Of a DNA stretch of 64,000 bases, positions 9,936 to 20,294 are shown in pieces. The stretch's first letter is position 1. Every line of letters begins with the position of its first letter. The translations under genes and the position numbers were made by a program. Origin of the DNA: Flavobacterium sp. HJ-32-4 (lineage in GTDB: Bacteria; Bacteroidota; Bacteroidia; Flavobacteriales; Flavobacteriaceae); NCBI RefSeq assembly GCF_022532105.1, contig NZ_CP092832.1, positions 3,005,001 through 3,069,000 on the forward strand, given 5' to 3'. The notes beneath the pieces were generated by a model. It did not search any database and was not told the origin of the DNA. It saw nothing but the letters and a program-made list of their open reading frames with translations.

Positions 9936-10508
9936 TTACTCCACCACCTGCACGCCGAAACCACTAACGAGGCCGGCAAGTCCGTTACGCGAAAACAACG
10001 CCCGTTGCACCTTCGTACGCCCCGGATGCAACGTGTAGTTCCGGCTGCTGCTGAAATCACAACGCCGCGCGTCGGCTTTTTCGAATTCCGCCCGATACAG
10101 GTCGCATTGGTCGAATACCACATTCTGTAGGTCACATGCCATAAAGTCAACCGCCACCAGGCTGCATCGGGTGAAGGTTGCGGCATTCATCCGCAGGCCA
10201 TAAAACTTGGCAAAGTCGAGGATGCAGTCGGTAAAGTGGACTTCAAAGATAAGCTTGTCCGACATCGCAAAATTACATCCCCCAAAACTGCACTCCTCAA
10301 AAAAAACGGTTCGATAGGCCGTGTGGTTCAGTTGTGCTCCGTCGAAACGGCAGTGTCGGAAGGTGCACGAAATGAAGGTCAATCCAATGCAATTAGTTGC
10401 GGTGAAATCGCAATCGGTAAAGACACACTCCTCGAATTCCGTGAGATTCAGGTCATCGCGACCGTACACAACACCCGAAAAAAACTTATCAAAAACATAC
10501 GTCGTCAT
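9936..10508 (-). CDS. Pentapeptide repeat protein
   Basis: 190 residues with a five-residue periodicity of F/L at the centre position (CVFTDCDFTATNC, CTFRHCRFDGAQL, CDLYRAEFEKADARRCDF), giving a right-handed quadrilateral beta helix of the Qnr/McbG type. No signal peptide; rich in cysteine. ATG 10508 was chosen because the frame upstream only offers TTG. Related proteins such as Qnr protect gyrase, but the length and sequence do not prove that role here. Confidence 0.9.
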   Translation of the reverse strand: MTTYVFDKFFSGVVYGRDDLNLTEFEECVFTDCDFTATNCIGLTFISCTFRHCRFDGAQLNHTAYRTVFFEECSFGGCNFAMSDKLIFEVHFTDCILDFAKFYGLRMNAATFTRCSLVAVDFMACDLQNVVFDQCDLYRAEFEKADARRCDFSSSRNYTLHPGRTKVQRALFSRNGLAGLVSGFGVQVVE

Positions 10509-10655
10509 CGTCGGCAAAGTAGCGACATTATTTTCGATTTCCCCGTCTTTTCACCGCCTTATCGTTGTAGCCGCCGACACAACCGGGTGTTTTTTTTGAT
10601 GAGATTGAAACTATCGTATCAATTCCAATACCCGTTTTCCGTTATTTTTACGCTC

Positions 10656-11720
10656 ATGAGAACGGTTTTCTTTCTAATCACCTGCCTGTTGGGGGTTACC
10701 ACTTTACACGCACAAACAAACCTTGAGACTGGCGGACGCGTGGCGCCCTTATCCGACAAGGGTATTCGACTAATCGGGGCGGCCTCCTTTGTTGCCTTCG
10801 AATTTGAAGGCACTGACTGCCAACTGACGCTCGCGTCGGTTGACGACTATCCCCACCACAATTACGTCAGCCTCGAACTCGACGGAACCTATCTGGGCCG
10901 CATCCGCATTGAACCCGGACGCCCTGCCCCCTATTCGGTTGCGGTCACTAAATCCGGTCGGCACCGACTGGTGGTCTACAAAGCGACCGAAGCCCAAAAC
11001 GGGTTTGTCGATTTTCTGGGTACTACCGCAAAGATTGTAGCGCCGGGCAAAGCCAAAAAGCGCAAACGCATCGAATTCATTGGCGACAGCATTACCTGTG
11101 GCATGGGGAACGACGAAAGTGCGCTTCCGTGTGGGTCGGGAGAATGGTACGACCAACACAATGCCTATTGGTCGTATGCCCCAATCACCGCCCGCGCACT
11201 CCATGCCGACTTCCTGCTGAGCTCCGTGTCGGGAATGGGAATGTACCGCAACTGGAATACCGAAAATTCCGAATCGGAAATCATGCCCGAAGTCTACGGG
11301 AAATTAGCCTTACGTGAATCCGACACCCGTCCCTTCGACGCGACTTTCCAGCCGGATGTTGTGACTATTTGCCTCGGCACCAATGACCTCTCGGCCGGTG
11401 ACGGGAAAAAGCCCCGCACACCGTTCGACGCCAAACAATTTACCGACAATTACATCGCCTTCATAAAGATGCTGCAACAACGCTACCCGAAGGCCCAGAT
11501 CGTGTTGTTGTCGAGCCCCATGCTCAACGGCGAGCGCCACGCCACACTCATGGCTGCCCTTGATACCATACAGGCTGCCTTTCCAACCGGTACGCTTCGC
11601 CGCTTCACCTTCCAGCCGATGGAACCGAAGGGTTGTGGGTACCATCCAAGCAAGGAAGACGATCAAAAAATGGCGTCCGAACTGACACCTTTCCTAAAAA
11701 AACTACTGGATGAAAAGTAG
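10656..11720 (+). CDS. Carbohydrate esterase family 2 acetyl-esterase (SGNH)
   Basis: 354 residues, exported (signal peptide ending LHAQ). An N-terminal jelly-roll (~25-130) precedes an SGNH hydrolase: block I GDSITCG with the catalytic serine, GTNDLSAG block III, and GYHPS with the histidine. CE2 enzymes remove 6-O-acetyl groups from mannan and other glycans. ATG 10656 is chosen since translation from further upstream would run antisense through the pentapeptide gene. It overlaps the next gene by 11 bases and opens the mannan locus. Confidence 0.9.
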   Translation: MRTVFFLITCLLGVTTLHAQTNLETGGRVAPLSDKGIRLIGAASFVAFEFEGTDCQLTLASVDDYPHHNYVSLELDGTYLGRIRIEPGRPAPYSVAVTKSGRHRLVVYKATEAQNGFVDFLGTTAKIVAPGKAKKRKRIEFIGDSITCGMGNDESALPCGSGEWYDQHNAYWSYAPITARALHADFLLSSVSGMGMYRNWNTENSESEIMPEVYGKLALRESDTRPFDATFQPDVVTICLGTNDLSAGDGKKPRTPFDAKQFTDNYIAFIKMLQQRYPKAQIVLLSSPMLNGERHATLMAALDTIQAAFPTGTLRRFTFQPMEPKGCGYHPSKEDDQKMASELTPFLKKLLDEK

Positions 11721-13089
11721 GATCCTACCCCTCCTGACCTTTTTCGGCATCAGCCTGTTCGGACGCGCAAACGTATCACTGCCGTCGGTATTTTCCGATG
11801 GGATGGTGCTCCAGCGGAACAGCGAAGTGACCTTTTGGGGATACGCCAATCCGTCGGAAGAAATCGTCGTCACTACCTCGTGGGACGGCGCCGAATACAA
11901 GACCAAAGGAACGGCAATGGCCCACTTCTCGCTTACCTTAAAGACAGGCACTGCCGGTGGCCCCTACACCATCCGTATCAAAGGGTGGAACGAGCGCGTC
12001 ATCCAGGATGTCTGGCTCGGTGAAGTCTGGCTGTGCTCGGGCCAATCGAATATGGAAATGACGCCGTCGTGGGGACTTGTCGATCGCGAAGCGGAAGTCG
12101 CACAAGCCAACGACCCGTTGATTCACATCGCGACTATTACCAAAAAAGCATCGCGCTTTCCTCAGGAAGACGTGCCGGTTACGTGGCAATCCATCACTCC
12201 GGAAGTCATGAAAAACAGCAGTTCGGTGGCGTACTTTTTTGCGAAACGACTGCGCGAAGAAATGCCCGACGTCCCGATTGGGCTGATCGTATCGGCCTGG
12301 GGCGGGAGTCCGGCTGAGATCTGGATTCCGGAAACCACCATCGCATCCGATGACTACCTAAAGCAGGCAGCCGCCGCGCTGACCGATAACCAATGGAGTC
12401 CACACCTGCCTGGTAACGCCTACAATGCCATGATCCATCCGTTGATACCCTATCGAATCGCGGGTGCACTTTGGTACCAGGGCGAATCAAACACGGGCGC
12501 GGCCCATTATGAAACGACACTTTTGGCCTTGATTTCCTCATGGCGTGCTGCCTGGGGCTACACGTTTCCCTTCTATTTCGTCCAGATTGCGCCTTACAAA
12601 TACGAAAACAATGAGTTCGGGGCAGGCATCGTCCGGAACGCCCAGCGAAAAGTACTTTCGATGACCGAAAAAGTCGGGATGGTCGTGATCTCCGACGTAT
12701 CGACCATCGACGACATCCATCCCCAAAATAAAAAACCGGTTGGGCGCCGACTGGCCGGACTGGCACTGGCGGATGTCTACGGCATCCAAAAAGGGGAAAA
12801 CCAGGGACCACTCTATGAGGGATGGCATGCCGACGGTCGAAAAGCAATCGTTCAATTCCGCCATGCCGACGGTCTCCATTTTACCTCTAAAAAAACCACC
12901 CTTTTTGAAATAGCAGGTGCCGACGGCGTCTTCCACACCGCCGAAGCCCGCATTTCAGGCAACCAGGTCATCCTGTCGTGTCGTGATGTTACATCCCCTA
13001 CCCGTGTACGCTATGCCCTGCGTAGCGACGCCGTCTCCGATTTGTTCAACTCCGCCGGGCTACCGGCCTCGACCTTCCAAACCGAATAA
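11710..13089 (+). CDS. Sialate O-acetylesterase-family carbohydrate esterase
   Basis: 459 residues, exported. The SASA-type SGNH domain starts with CSGQSNMEM carrying the nucleophile (~residue 115) and later ALWYQGESN; a C-terminal domain with DVSTIDDIHPQNK supplies the Asp-His. Despite the family name, such enzymes in plant-glycan loci usually deacetylate hemicellulose. Sits between the CE2 esterase and BglX in a tight operon, which supports action on acetylated mannan. Confidence 0.9.
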   Translation: MKSRILPLLTFFGISLFGRANVSLPSVFSDGMVLQRNSEVTFWGYANPSEEIVVTTSWDGAEYKTKGTAMAHFSLTLKTGTAGGPYTIRIKGWNERVIQDVWLGEVWLCSGQSNMEMTPSWGLVDREAEVAQANDPLIHIATITKKASRFPQEDVPVTWQSITPEVMKNSSSVAYFFAKRLREEMPDVPIGLIVSAWGGSPAEIWIPETTIASDDYLKQAAAALTDNQWSPHLPGNAYNAMIHPLIPYRIAGALWYQGESNTGAAHYETTLLALISSWRAAWGYTFPFYFVQIAPYKYENNEFGAGIVRNAQRKVLSMTEKVGMVVISDVSTIDDIHPQNKKPVGRRLAGLALADVYGIQKGENQGPLYEGWHADGRKAIVQFRHADGLHFTSKKTTLFEIAGADGVFHTAEARISGNQVILSCRDVTSPTRVRYALRSDAVSDLFNSAGLPASTFQTE

Positions 13090-13091
13090 CG

Positions 13092-15365
13092 ATGAAAAAA
13101 CCACTAGCAGCCGTGGCGCTCGCCACCTTTTTGTCCCCTATGATGAACGCGCAAACCAAACCGCACCTTGACCCGAAAAAGCCCATTGAAGAACGCATCA
13201 CCCTGTTGATGCAGCAAATGACCCTTGAGGAAAAAATCGGCCAGATGAACCAATACAACGGTTTCTGGGATGTCACCGGTCCGGCTCCGCAAGGCGGTTC
13301 TGCCGAAAAGAAATACGAACACCTTCGCAAAGGATGGGTGGGTTCGATGTTGAACGTCCGCGGTGTCGAAAACGTCAGGGCCGTGCAGAAAATCGCCGTC
13401 GAGCAAACGCGGCTGGGTATTCCGTTGATCATTGGTTTTGACGTCATCCACGGATACAAAACCCTTAGTCCCATTCCCCTTGCCGAAGCGGCCAGTTGGG
13501 ATCTCGACGCGATTCGCCGTTCCGCCAGTGTAGCTGCCGATGAAGCGTCTGCCGCCGGTATCGACTGGACATTTGGCCCGATGGTCGACATCTCGCGTGA
13601 TGCCCGTTGGGGACGCGTGATGGAAGGCGCCGGGGAAGACCCGTACCTCGGAAGTAAAGTCGCCGCTGCCCGCGTGAAAGGATTCCAGGGAACGGATCTC
13701 ACGTCACCCAGTTCCATCGCGGCCTGTGCCAAACACTTCGCGGCGTATGGATTTGCAGAAGGCGGTCGCGATTACAATACCGTCGATATCGGAAACGCTA
13801 CCTTATACAACGTCGTATTGCCGCCGTTCGAAGCGGCACGAAATGCAGGCGTCCGTACGATGATGAATGCCTTCAACCTCCTGAACGGCATCCCGGCCAC
13901 GGGCAACCACCTCCTGCAGCGCGACATCCTGAAAGGAAAATGGAAATTCGACGGATTTGTCGTCTCCGACTGGGCCTCAATAGGTGAGATGGTCACCCAC
14001 GGCTACGCGGCTAACCTCGCGGAAGCGGCAGAAAAAGCGGCAGAAGCCGGATCTGATATGGACATGGAAGCCTCGGCTTATGTCACACACCTGGCACAAT
14101 TGGTGCGGGAGGGCAAAGTGCAGGAATCGGTGATCGACGATGCCGTGCGGCGCATCCTGCGGGTGAAGTTTGAACTCGGACTGTTCGACAATCCCTACCG
14201 TCGCTGCGACGAAGCGCGCGAAAAGACCATCGGCAGCAAAGCACATCACGAGGCCGTTCTGGACATGGCGCGCAAATCGATTGTATTGTTGCGCAACGAA
14301 GGACAACTCCTGCCCCTTCCCAAACAAGGCAAAAAGATTGCCCTGATCGGGGCATTGGCCGCCGACGACAACAGTCCGCTGGGTAGCTGGCGAATCGCGT
14401 CTGACGACCACACCGCCGTGTCGGTGCTGGCTGGCATGAAGCGTTACGACGGCAACAAACTGGTGTATGAAAAAGGAGCCGACCTGGTCAAAGGCGAAAC
14501 CGCTTTTACGAAAGAGTTGGTCTTCAACACGACCGATCGTTCGGGCTTCCCTTCCGCATTGAAAGCCGCAAAAGAGGCGGATGTAGTGGTAATGGTGCTG
14601 GGCGAACACGGGTTCCAGAGTGGCGAAGGGCGCAGCCGCACCGAATTAGGACTTCCGGGCCTGCAACAGGAATTGCTGGAAGAAGTATACAAAGTCAACC
14701 CGAATATCGTATTGGTACTGAACAACGGACGTCCGCTGGCGTTGCCGTGGGCTGCGGAACACATTCCCGCTATTGTAGAGGCCTGGCATTTGGGTACCGA
14801 AACCGGAAACGCCGTTGCCGAGGTATTGTACGGTGACTATAACCCGGGCGGAAAACTGCCGATGTCGTTCCCGCGCAATGTGGGGCAAGTCCCGATGTAT
14901 TACGGGCAATTCAACACCGGACGGCCAGTCAACACCGACCAGAACGTCTTTTGGTCACACTACACCGATACCGAGAAAACCCCACTATTCGTCTTCGGCC
15001 ACGGACTGAGCTACACCCAGTTCAGCTACCAAAAACTGGAGGTCGGACGCCAGCAGAAGAAAGGGCAACCGGTGAACGTATCGGTAACGGTAACCAACAC
15101 GGGTAAACGCGCCGGACGTGAAGTCGTGCAATTATACATCCGTGACGTTGCCGCGAGCTTAACACGCCCGGTAAAGGAATTGAAAGGATTTGAGTTGGTC
15201 GACCTGCAGCCGGGCGAATCCAAAACGGTTCGTTTTGTGCTGACCGATAAAGAACTCGGTTTCTACGACAACAATGGAAATTACCTGGTGGAACCGGGCG
15301 TTTTCAACGTATTTGTAGGGGGTAGTTCCGCGACGAGCCTCGAATCAGCGTTCACACTCGAATAA
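13092..15365 (+). CDS. bglX: GH3 beta-glucosidase
   Basis: 757 residues, exported (periplasmic). Typical BglX order: signal peptide, N-terminal TIM barrel with GFDVIHGYKT and the nucleophile region GFVVSDWASIGEM (Asp near residue 298), alpha/beta sandwich with GEHGFQSGEGRSR, and a C-terminal fibronectin-III-like domain (NTGKRAGREVVQLYI). It removes terminal beta-linked glucose, or possibly mannose, from glucomannan oligosaccharides. ATG is two bases after the esterase stop. Convergent with the GH5 gene five bases away, with no room for a terminator. Confidence 0.95.
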   Translation: MKKPLAAVALATFLSPMMNAQTKPHLDPKKPIEERITLLMQQMTLEEKIGQMNQYNGFWDVTGPAPQGGSAEKKYEHLRKGWVGSMLNVRGVENVRAVQKIAVEQTRLGIPLIIGFDVIHGYKTLSPIPLAEAASWDLDAIRRSASVAADEASAAGIDWTFGPMVDISRDARWGRVMEGAGEDPYLGSKVAAARVKGFQGTDLTSPSSIAACAKHFAAYGFAEGGRDYNTVDIGNATLYNVVLPPFEAARNAGVRTMMNAFNLLNGIPATGNHLLQRDILKGKWKFDGFVVSDWASIGEMVTHGYAANLAEAAEKAAEAGSDMDMEASAYVTHLAQLVREGKVQESVIDDAVRRILRVKFELGLFDNPYRRCDEAREKTIGSKAHHEAVLDMARKSIVLLRNEGQLLPLPKQGKKIALIGALAADDNSPLGSWRIASDDHTAVSVLAGMKRYDGNKLVYEKGADLVKGETAFTKELVFNTTDRSGFPSALKAAKEADVVVMVLGEHGFQSGEGRSRTELGLPGLQQELLEEVYKVNPNIVLVLNNGRPLALPWAAEHIPAIVEAWHLGTETGNAVAEVLYGDYNPGGKLPMSFPRNVGQVPMYYGQFNTGRPVNTDQNVFWSHYTDTEKTPLFVFGHGLSYTQFSYQKLEVGRQQKKGQPVNVSVTVTNTGKRAGREVVQLYIRDVAASLTRPVKELKGFELVDLQPGESKTVRFVLTDKELGFYDNNGNYLVEPGVFNVFVGGSSATSLESAFTLE

Positions 15366-15370
15366 CCGTC

Positions 15371-16657
15371 TTACCTCTTTCGAAGCGCCTCGTTCCGGGT
15401 ACGAATCAGGTCGAGCGTAGTGGCATCCGATGAAAAGACCGAGTTGAGTCCCTGTGGCTCCTGGGGCGGGTCGGCCGTATAGGCATCCCCTTTGTTCCAT
15501 TTGCCTTTTTCATTGGCTGCCCTGCCTTCACCGCCATAGCCCCAGAAATTCACGCCCGCCAGCGCTTCGTGATTTGCCACACTGCGCTGAAGTCGGGTGA
15601 AGAACAGGTCATAGAATGTATTACGGCTTTCGACAGACGCATCTGCAGTGAGCGCTTCACCACGGCGCGGCAGACCGAATTCTTCCACCACGATCGGACG
15701 TTTGAGTTTTTCGGCTGACGCGATGTGACGCTCGAGGTATTCCGTCGCGTTCGCGACAGCCACCGGAAGGGTTTCCTGCTCCTTTGCATGGTCGAACCAA
15801 CCCCAGTTTTTAGGCCAGATGTGCATCGTCAGGTAATCGATACGCGGATTCTGGTGGGTGCGCTCAAAAGCTGCCTGGTCGGCATTCGACCCGGCACTTC
15901 CCTCCGACCCGGTTGAAATCAGGTGGTTCGGATCGAGTTGGTCGATGAGATCCACCGTGGCATTCAACCATTCCGTAAAGGCCTTTTCATTCTCTACCGT
16001 AAAGATCCGGGGCTCATTGGCCACTTGCCACGCCATGATGGCCGGGTCTTCGGTATACTTCTTCTTCGTGTAGGCATTCTTTCGGCCAATGATGAAGCGG
16101 ATGTGCTTCTCCAACGCGTCCTTACAAGGCGCGCAACTGTGGAACTGGGTCACATACGTCATAAACCCCGGCCACGTACCCCCGTTTAGATTCGGATTCG
16201 GAATCGGGCCATACCCATTCCATTCGAGGTATTGCGACATACCGCCCGACCATTCCCAATTGTTCGTAAGGTACAGCACCGCCGTCATGCCCCGTTTTCC
16301 CATTTCGGATAAGAGGTAGTCGAGTCCGTCGAGCAATGCGTCGTCATAAGTGCCCTGCTTCGGCTGCAGCGGTTCCCGGACGGTAAAGTCATAGCCTCCT
16401 CCATCGGCTCCCACCAAAATCCGAAGGTTGTCGATGCCGTTTGCTTTCATTTGGTCGAGTTCCCGGGTCAGGCGTTTGCGGTCGCCGTATTTTTTCGATC
16501 CCAGGATGGCGCCGTACCAATAGTTCGCGCCGATGTAATAGTAGGGTTTTCCGTTCTTGGTAAAGTGCGTACCGTCGACGCCTACAAAGGCCTTACGATC
16601 AACGTGCTGCGCCGTCATCACAGCCGCACACAGCAATAAAGGGAGGAGTTTTTTCAT
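15371..16657 (-). CDS. GH5 beta-mannanase (GH5_7-like)
   Basis: 428 residues, exported. TIM-barrel GH5 with acid/base glutamate in MAWQVANEP and nucleophile in IVVEEFGLP; WEWSGG and HIWPKNWGW are features of mannan endo-1,4-beta-mannosidases of subfamily 7. Start set at 16657 (MKKLLPLLLC signal); the upstream in-frame extension lacks signal character and runs into the GH26 gene. The last gene of the leftward mannan operon, one base after the GH26 stop. Confidence 0.92.
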   Translation of the reverse strand: MKKLLPLLLCAAVMTAQHVDRKAFVGVDGTHFTKNGKPYYYIGANYWYGAILGSKKYGDRKRLTRELDQMKANGIDNLRILVGADGGGYDFTVREPLQPKQGTYDDALLDGLDYLLSEMGKRGMTAVLYLTNNWEWSGGMSQYLEWNGYGPIPNPNLNGGTWPGFMTYVTQFHSCAPCKDALEKHIRFIIGRKNAYTKKKYTEDPAIMAWQVANEPRIFTVENEKAFTEWLNATVDLIDQLDPNHLISTGSEGSAGSNADQAAFERTHQNPRIDYLTMHIWPKNWGWFDHAKEQETLPVAVANATEYLERHIASAEKLKRPIVVEEFGLPRRGEALTADASVESRNTFYDLFFTRLQRSVANHEALAGVNFWGYGGEGRAANEKGKWNKGDAYTADPPQEPQGLNSVFSSDATTLDLIRTRNEALRKR

Positions 16658-16658
16658 G

Positions 16659-17870
16659 TTATGGGAAAGTATACATAGAAGGAAGTTCAGAGGCCAAAAT
16701 CGACCGCGACTTGTTGGTAAAGGTAACAAAATCAGTAGTATTGGTTTGACCGGACGGCGGCACGTAATACCCGTCCTGGTTGTTCGACCAAAACATCACA
16801 TACGCAATCCGGACGTTGTTGTCGGTCAGGGCCGGATACAGGACGTCGGTAAACCAACCGGTCACCGGCGGCACAGAAGCCGTGACGCGGTAGCCTGTTT
16901 CGGTCAGCGCCGCCACCTTCACCCGTGATTCGGCCAACTGGGTGAGATACTGCAATTTCGCATTCGCCCGTCCGGACCCGGTAAGCCCCTGGTTGTTGAA
17001 ATCGCCGTAGTTGTCCATGCCCAGGATATCCACATAGTCATCACCGGGATACCGCGACAAATAGCCGGTTTCGTTGGTGTAGGAGTTGTCTGGCGAGAAC
17101 GCATATAATACGTTGTGTACATTCTTTGTATCGCGAAGATAGGTCACCGTGAACCGGAAGATGGTCTTGTATTCTTCCGCCGTGCAATAAGCCGCTCCCC
17201 ACCAAAACCAATTGCCGTCAAATTCGTGGAAGGGACGGAATATAATAGGGATGGGTTTCCCGTTGCTGTCTTTGAGCGATGACAATACCTCAGCCACTTT
17301 ATCCAACTTCGATTTGAACCACTCGTGATGGCTTCCGCCGGGAAGGATGCTTCGAAACGCGGTCGCCCGATCCGCTTCCGGCATGTCGTTCGCATAAAAG
17401 CTCGTTTCCTGGTTGGGCTCCCGAAGGTGCCAGCACAACGTATTGATCATCCCCTGGGCATAGGCCGCGCGGATATCGTCTTTGATGCTCTGCTCCTGTT
17501 GATGATACCAGTTACCCGAGGTACCGTCGTTGTTTTTGTCGGTGATGAACATGAAGTCGGAACCGAGCATTGCCGGATCGCTTCCGGTCGCTTTCTTCAT
17601 ATCGGATTGCGCCGCGTTGTCCTGGAAATACGTATAAAACGCATCGTGCTGGCCGACCGCAAAACGGGTCTTCGACAGCAGCCGCAAGTTGTAGAAAAGG
17701 GCCGCCGTTTCCGTTGTAGCGTTGGGGTCAACGAGGTAATCCGCTACATTTTGTGGAGTTACGACATCGGTTGGGGTCGGCGTTCCGTTGTTGTTATCGT
17801 CACTTGAGCCGGATGACGAACACGCCACGCAGACCGCCAGGGCCGCGCCAAGTAAAAAAGTGGTTTTCAT
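16659..17870 (-). CDS. GH26 beta-mannanase lipoprotein
   Basis: 403 residues. Lipobox VACS at Cys17 followed by a Ser/Asp/Asn-rich tether (SSSGSSDDNNNG) suggests a surface-exposed lipoprotein. GH26 motifs: acid/base glutamate in IIFRPFHEFDGNWFWWG and nucleophile in ALTETGYR. Endo-mannanase that cuts long mannan before import or mannan oligosaccharides in the periplasm; the acidic tether favours the surface. Downstream of the epimerase in the same operon. Confidence 0.93.
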   Translation of the reverse strand: MKTTFLLGAALAVCVACSSSGSSDDNNNGTPTPTDVVTPQNVADYLVDPNATTETAALFYNLRLLSKTRFAVGQHDAFYTYFQDNAAQSDMKKATGSDPAMLGSDFMFITDKNNDGTSGNWYHQQEQSIKDDIRAAYAQGMINTLCWHLREPNQETSFYANDMPEADRATAFRSILPGGSHHEWFKSKLDKVAEVLSSLKDSNGKPIPIIFRPFHEFDGNWFWWGAAYCTAEEYKTIFRFTVTYLRDTKNVHNVLYAFSPDNSYTNETGYLSRYPGDDYVDILGMDNYGDFNNQGLTGSGRANAKLQYLTQLAESRVKVAALTETGYRVTASVPPVTGWFTDVLYPALTDNNVRIAYVMFWSNNQDGYYVPPSGQTNTTDFVTFTNKSRSILASELPSMYTFP

Positions 17871-17909
17871 AGCGTATAGTAGGGCCCTCGGGCCGATTGA
17901 TTTCAGCGT

Positions 17910-19088
17910 CTATAACCGGCGCAATAACTCGATACAGGCACGTCCGTTGTGATACGGACACTTCCAAAAGCCGGCTTTGTCTTTTTCGATGGGCGAACCG
18001 TCGGCATACACCCCCCAGCGCCACTCCCCGTTCTGGTAATCAAAGAGCGTCGACTGCGTAAATGTCCAGTTTCGGTAGATGATGTCGAGGTAGTCTGACT
18101 TTTGCGTCAGCTCCCAGGCTTTGTGGAAACCCAGCCATAACTCGGCCTGGGGCCACCAATGCTTCTCGGCAATCAGACGGTTGTCAGCAGGGTCGTATTC
18201 GTACCAGAGTCCACCGTCAACATCAAGGCCTTCGCACGTAGCATCCGCCATGCGCACACAGTGGCGTTGGTAGCGTTTTATGAGCGCGTCATCCCCCATC
18301 TCTTCCGCACAGTCGAGCAGCAGCCAGGCCGCCTCGATGTCGTGTCCGTACGAAATCACATCCTTCTTCTCAACCCATTCTTCGTTGAAGAACAGCCGGA
18401 GGTGCCCGGTCGTTTCGTCTATGAAATAGCGGTCGATGGTCTGTAGCAAGTCCATTAGGTGGTCGCGTAGCTCTTTGTGGGGTGCCACCTTATACAAACA
18501 GGCATACGCCTCTGCGATGTGCAGGTGCGTATTCATGGTTTTCTTCTCATTGGCGTCCTTATCGCTCAGGCGCTGGTCTTCGATAGGTGCCCAGTCGCGG
18601 GTGAAGGCTTCGTAGTAGCCACCACGCTCGGTATCGCGACAATTTTCATCAAGGGTCCTCCACAACCCAACGGCATCCCCAAGGGCTGCCACATCGCCGA
18701 AGGCCGCGTAGTATTCCGCGCAGGCGTATAAGGCAAAGGCGAGCGCATAGACCTGTTTCTTGGTTTCTTTGGGTTGGCCGGTATAATCGAGGCTCCAATA
18801 CACGCCGCCATACACCGGATCTAAAAAATACCGATGCAGGTACTGGTACGCGCGTTGGGCCTGTTCTTTCAGGCTGTCAGACGGACGAAGGCGATAGGCC
18901 GCCGAGAAGGTCCAAAGGATACGGGCATTCAACACCGCGCCCTTATCCGACTCCGGCTGCGGACGGTCTTGCCAGTCGATCGCACCCAAAAAGCCTCCGT
19001 TTGCGTAATCGGGCATCCGCTCCAGCCAAAAGCCAAGAATCCGGTCGAGTTCAACCGACAGCGCGTCGCGAAAACCCTGTTCGGTCAT
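17910..19088 (-). CDS. Mannobiose/cellobiose 2-epimerase
   Basis: 392 residues, no signal, cytoplasmic. (alpha/alpha)6-barrel of the N-acylglucosamine 2-epimerase family; conserved segments [21 protein letters not shown] and HWWPQAELW supply the catalytic histidines. Such enzymes convert beta-1,4-mannobiose to mannosyl-glucose, the substrate of GH130. The ATG overlaps the GH130 stop (19085-19088), so the two enzymes are translationally coupled, which points to mannobiose rather than cellobiose as the natural substrate. Confidence 0.93.
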   Translation of the reverse strand: MTEQGFRDALSVELDRILGFWLERMPDYANGGFLGAIDWQDRPQPESDKGAVLNARILWTFSAAYRLRPSDSLKEQAQRAYQYLHRYFLDPVYGGVYWSLDYTGQPKETKKQVYALAFALYACAEYYAAFGDVAALGDAVGLWRTLDENCRDTERGGYYEAFTRDWAPIEDQRLSDKDANEKKTMNTHLHIAEAYACLYKVAPHKELRDHLMDLLQTIDRYFIDETTGHLRLFFNEEWVEKKDVISYGHDIEAAWLLLDCAEEMGDDALIKRYQRHCVRMADATCEGLDVDGGLWYEYDPADNRLIAEKHWWPQAELWLGFHKAWELTQKSDYLDIIYRNWTFTQSTLFDYQNGEWRWGVYADGSPIEKDKAGFWKCPYHNGRACIELLRRL

Positions 19089-20275
19089 GGGCGGAGGGAT
19101 TTGTTTCGCTCGACCATGTCGATAATGGTCTGCACCGATCCGGAGGAGGTAAAGGTATCCACTGGCGTGTTCATGACATAATCAACCAATTTGTCGAGGG
19201 TCGACACCGCCACGTGCATACGGGTATCCGACGACGCATAGTAAATGTACACCGTGCCGTCGTCATCGGCGATCCAGCCGTTTGAGAACACCACGTTCGA
19301 TACGTCTCCGATGCGCTCTTCGTCGTGTGGTGCGATGAAATGCCCTGCGGGAACATGCGTCACACGTGAAATATCGTCAAGCGCCGTCATAAACATATAA
19401 CAGGTATACCGGAGGCCGGCCGCTGTATTGCGCACGCCGTGGGCCAGGTGCAACCACCCCTTTTCGGTTTTAATCGGTGCGGGACCCAGGCCGTTTTTCA
19501 ATTCATAAATGGTATGGTAGTTCTTTCCGAAGATGATCGATTCGTCTTCTACTACCGGATGCTTCATATCGGTGATATAGCCCAATCCAATACCACCGCC
19601 GGATCCCACATCGATGAAACCATCTTGCGGGCGGGTGTATACGGCGTACTTCCCATTGACAAACTCAGGGTGGAGCACGACATTGCGTTGTTGGCCGGCG
19701 TTACTCACCAGATCAGGAAGGCGTTCCCAGGTTTTGAGGTCTTTGGTGCGCACGATGCCGGCATTGGCTACGGCAGCACTGGTGTCAGACTTGGGTGCCT
19801 GTGGATCTTTGCGTTCCGTACAAAACACCCCGTAGATCCAGCCGTCTTCATGGGCGGTAAGGCGCATATCGTAGACATTGGTATCCGGGTTCTCGGTTTG
19901 TGGCAGTACGCAGGGCGTTTCCCAAAAGACGAAATTGTCGATGCCGTTCGGACTCTCCGCGATAGCGATGAACGATTTACGGTCGTTCCCTTCCACACGT
20001 ACGGCCAACAGGTAGCGGTCGTTCCATTTCAGGGCGCCGGCATTGAAGGTGGCATTGATCCCGATGCGCTCAAGCCCAAACGGATTGGTGTGTGCGTTCA
20101 GGTCATAGCGCCACTCCAGCGGTGTGTGTTCCGCCGTAAGGATCGGGTATATATAACGGTCATAGATGCCGTTGCCCCCTTCCGCCGGTTGGTTAGGACG
20201 GGTAAGCAACGCCTGGTGCCGTTTTTTTAGCAGTTCGTAGTTAGCTATTCTCTCGATAGGTTGGGTTTGGTACAT
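19085..20275 (-). CDS. GH130 mannosyl-glucose phosphorylase
   Basis: 396 residues, no signal, cytoplasmic. Five-bladed propeller GH130 with [38 protein letters not shown] and a C-terminal [14 protein letters not shown]. Subfamily 1 members phosphorolyse 4-O-beta-mannosyl-glucose to mannose-1-phosphate and glucose, saving one ATP. Coupled to the epimerase, as in the known Bacteroides fragilis mannan pathway. Subfamily assignment rests on context as much as sequence. Confidence 0.92.
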   Translation of the reverse strand: MYQTQPIERIANYELLKKRHQALLTRPNQPAEGGNGIYDRYIYPILTAEHTPLEWRYDLNAHTNPFGLERIGINATFNAGALKWNDRYLLAVRVEGNDRKSFIAIAESPNGIDNFVFWETPCVLPQTENPDTNVYDMRLTAHEDGWIYGVFCTERKDPQAPKSDTSAAVANAGIVRTKDLKTWERLPDLVSNAGQQRNVVLHPEFVNGKYAVYTRPQDGFIDVGSGGGIGLGYITDMKHPVVEDESIIFGKNYHTIYELKNGLGPAPIKTEKGWLHLAHGVRNTAAGLRYTCYMFMTALDDISRVTHVPAGHFIAPHDEERIGDVSNVVFSNGWIADDDGTVYIYYASSDTRMHVAVSTLDKLVDYVMNTPVDTFTSSGSVQTIIDMVERNKSLRP

Positions 20276-20294
20276 GATACTCTATTTGCTTTAA

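Noticed and set aside
10236..10655. Extended N-terminus for the CE2 esterase
   Set aside because: The extension is antisense to the pentapeptide gene and lacks a signal peptide; ATG 10656 gives a clear signal.
13046..13732. Long minus-strand frame inside bglX
   Set aside because: Low-complexity shadow of a strongly coding GH3 frame.
19439..20230. Long plus-strand frame of 263 codons
   Set aside because: Shadow of GH130, which has full family motifs.
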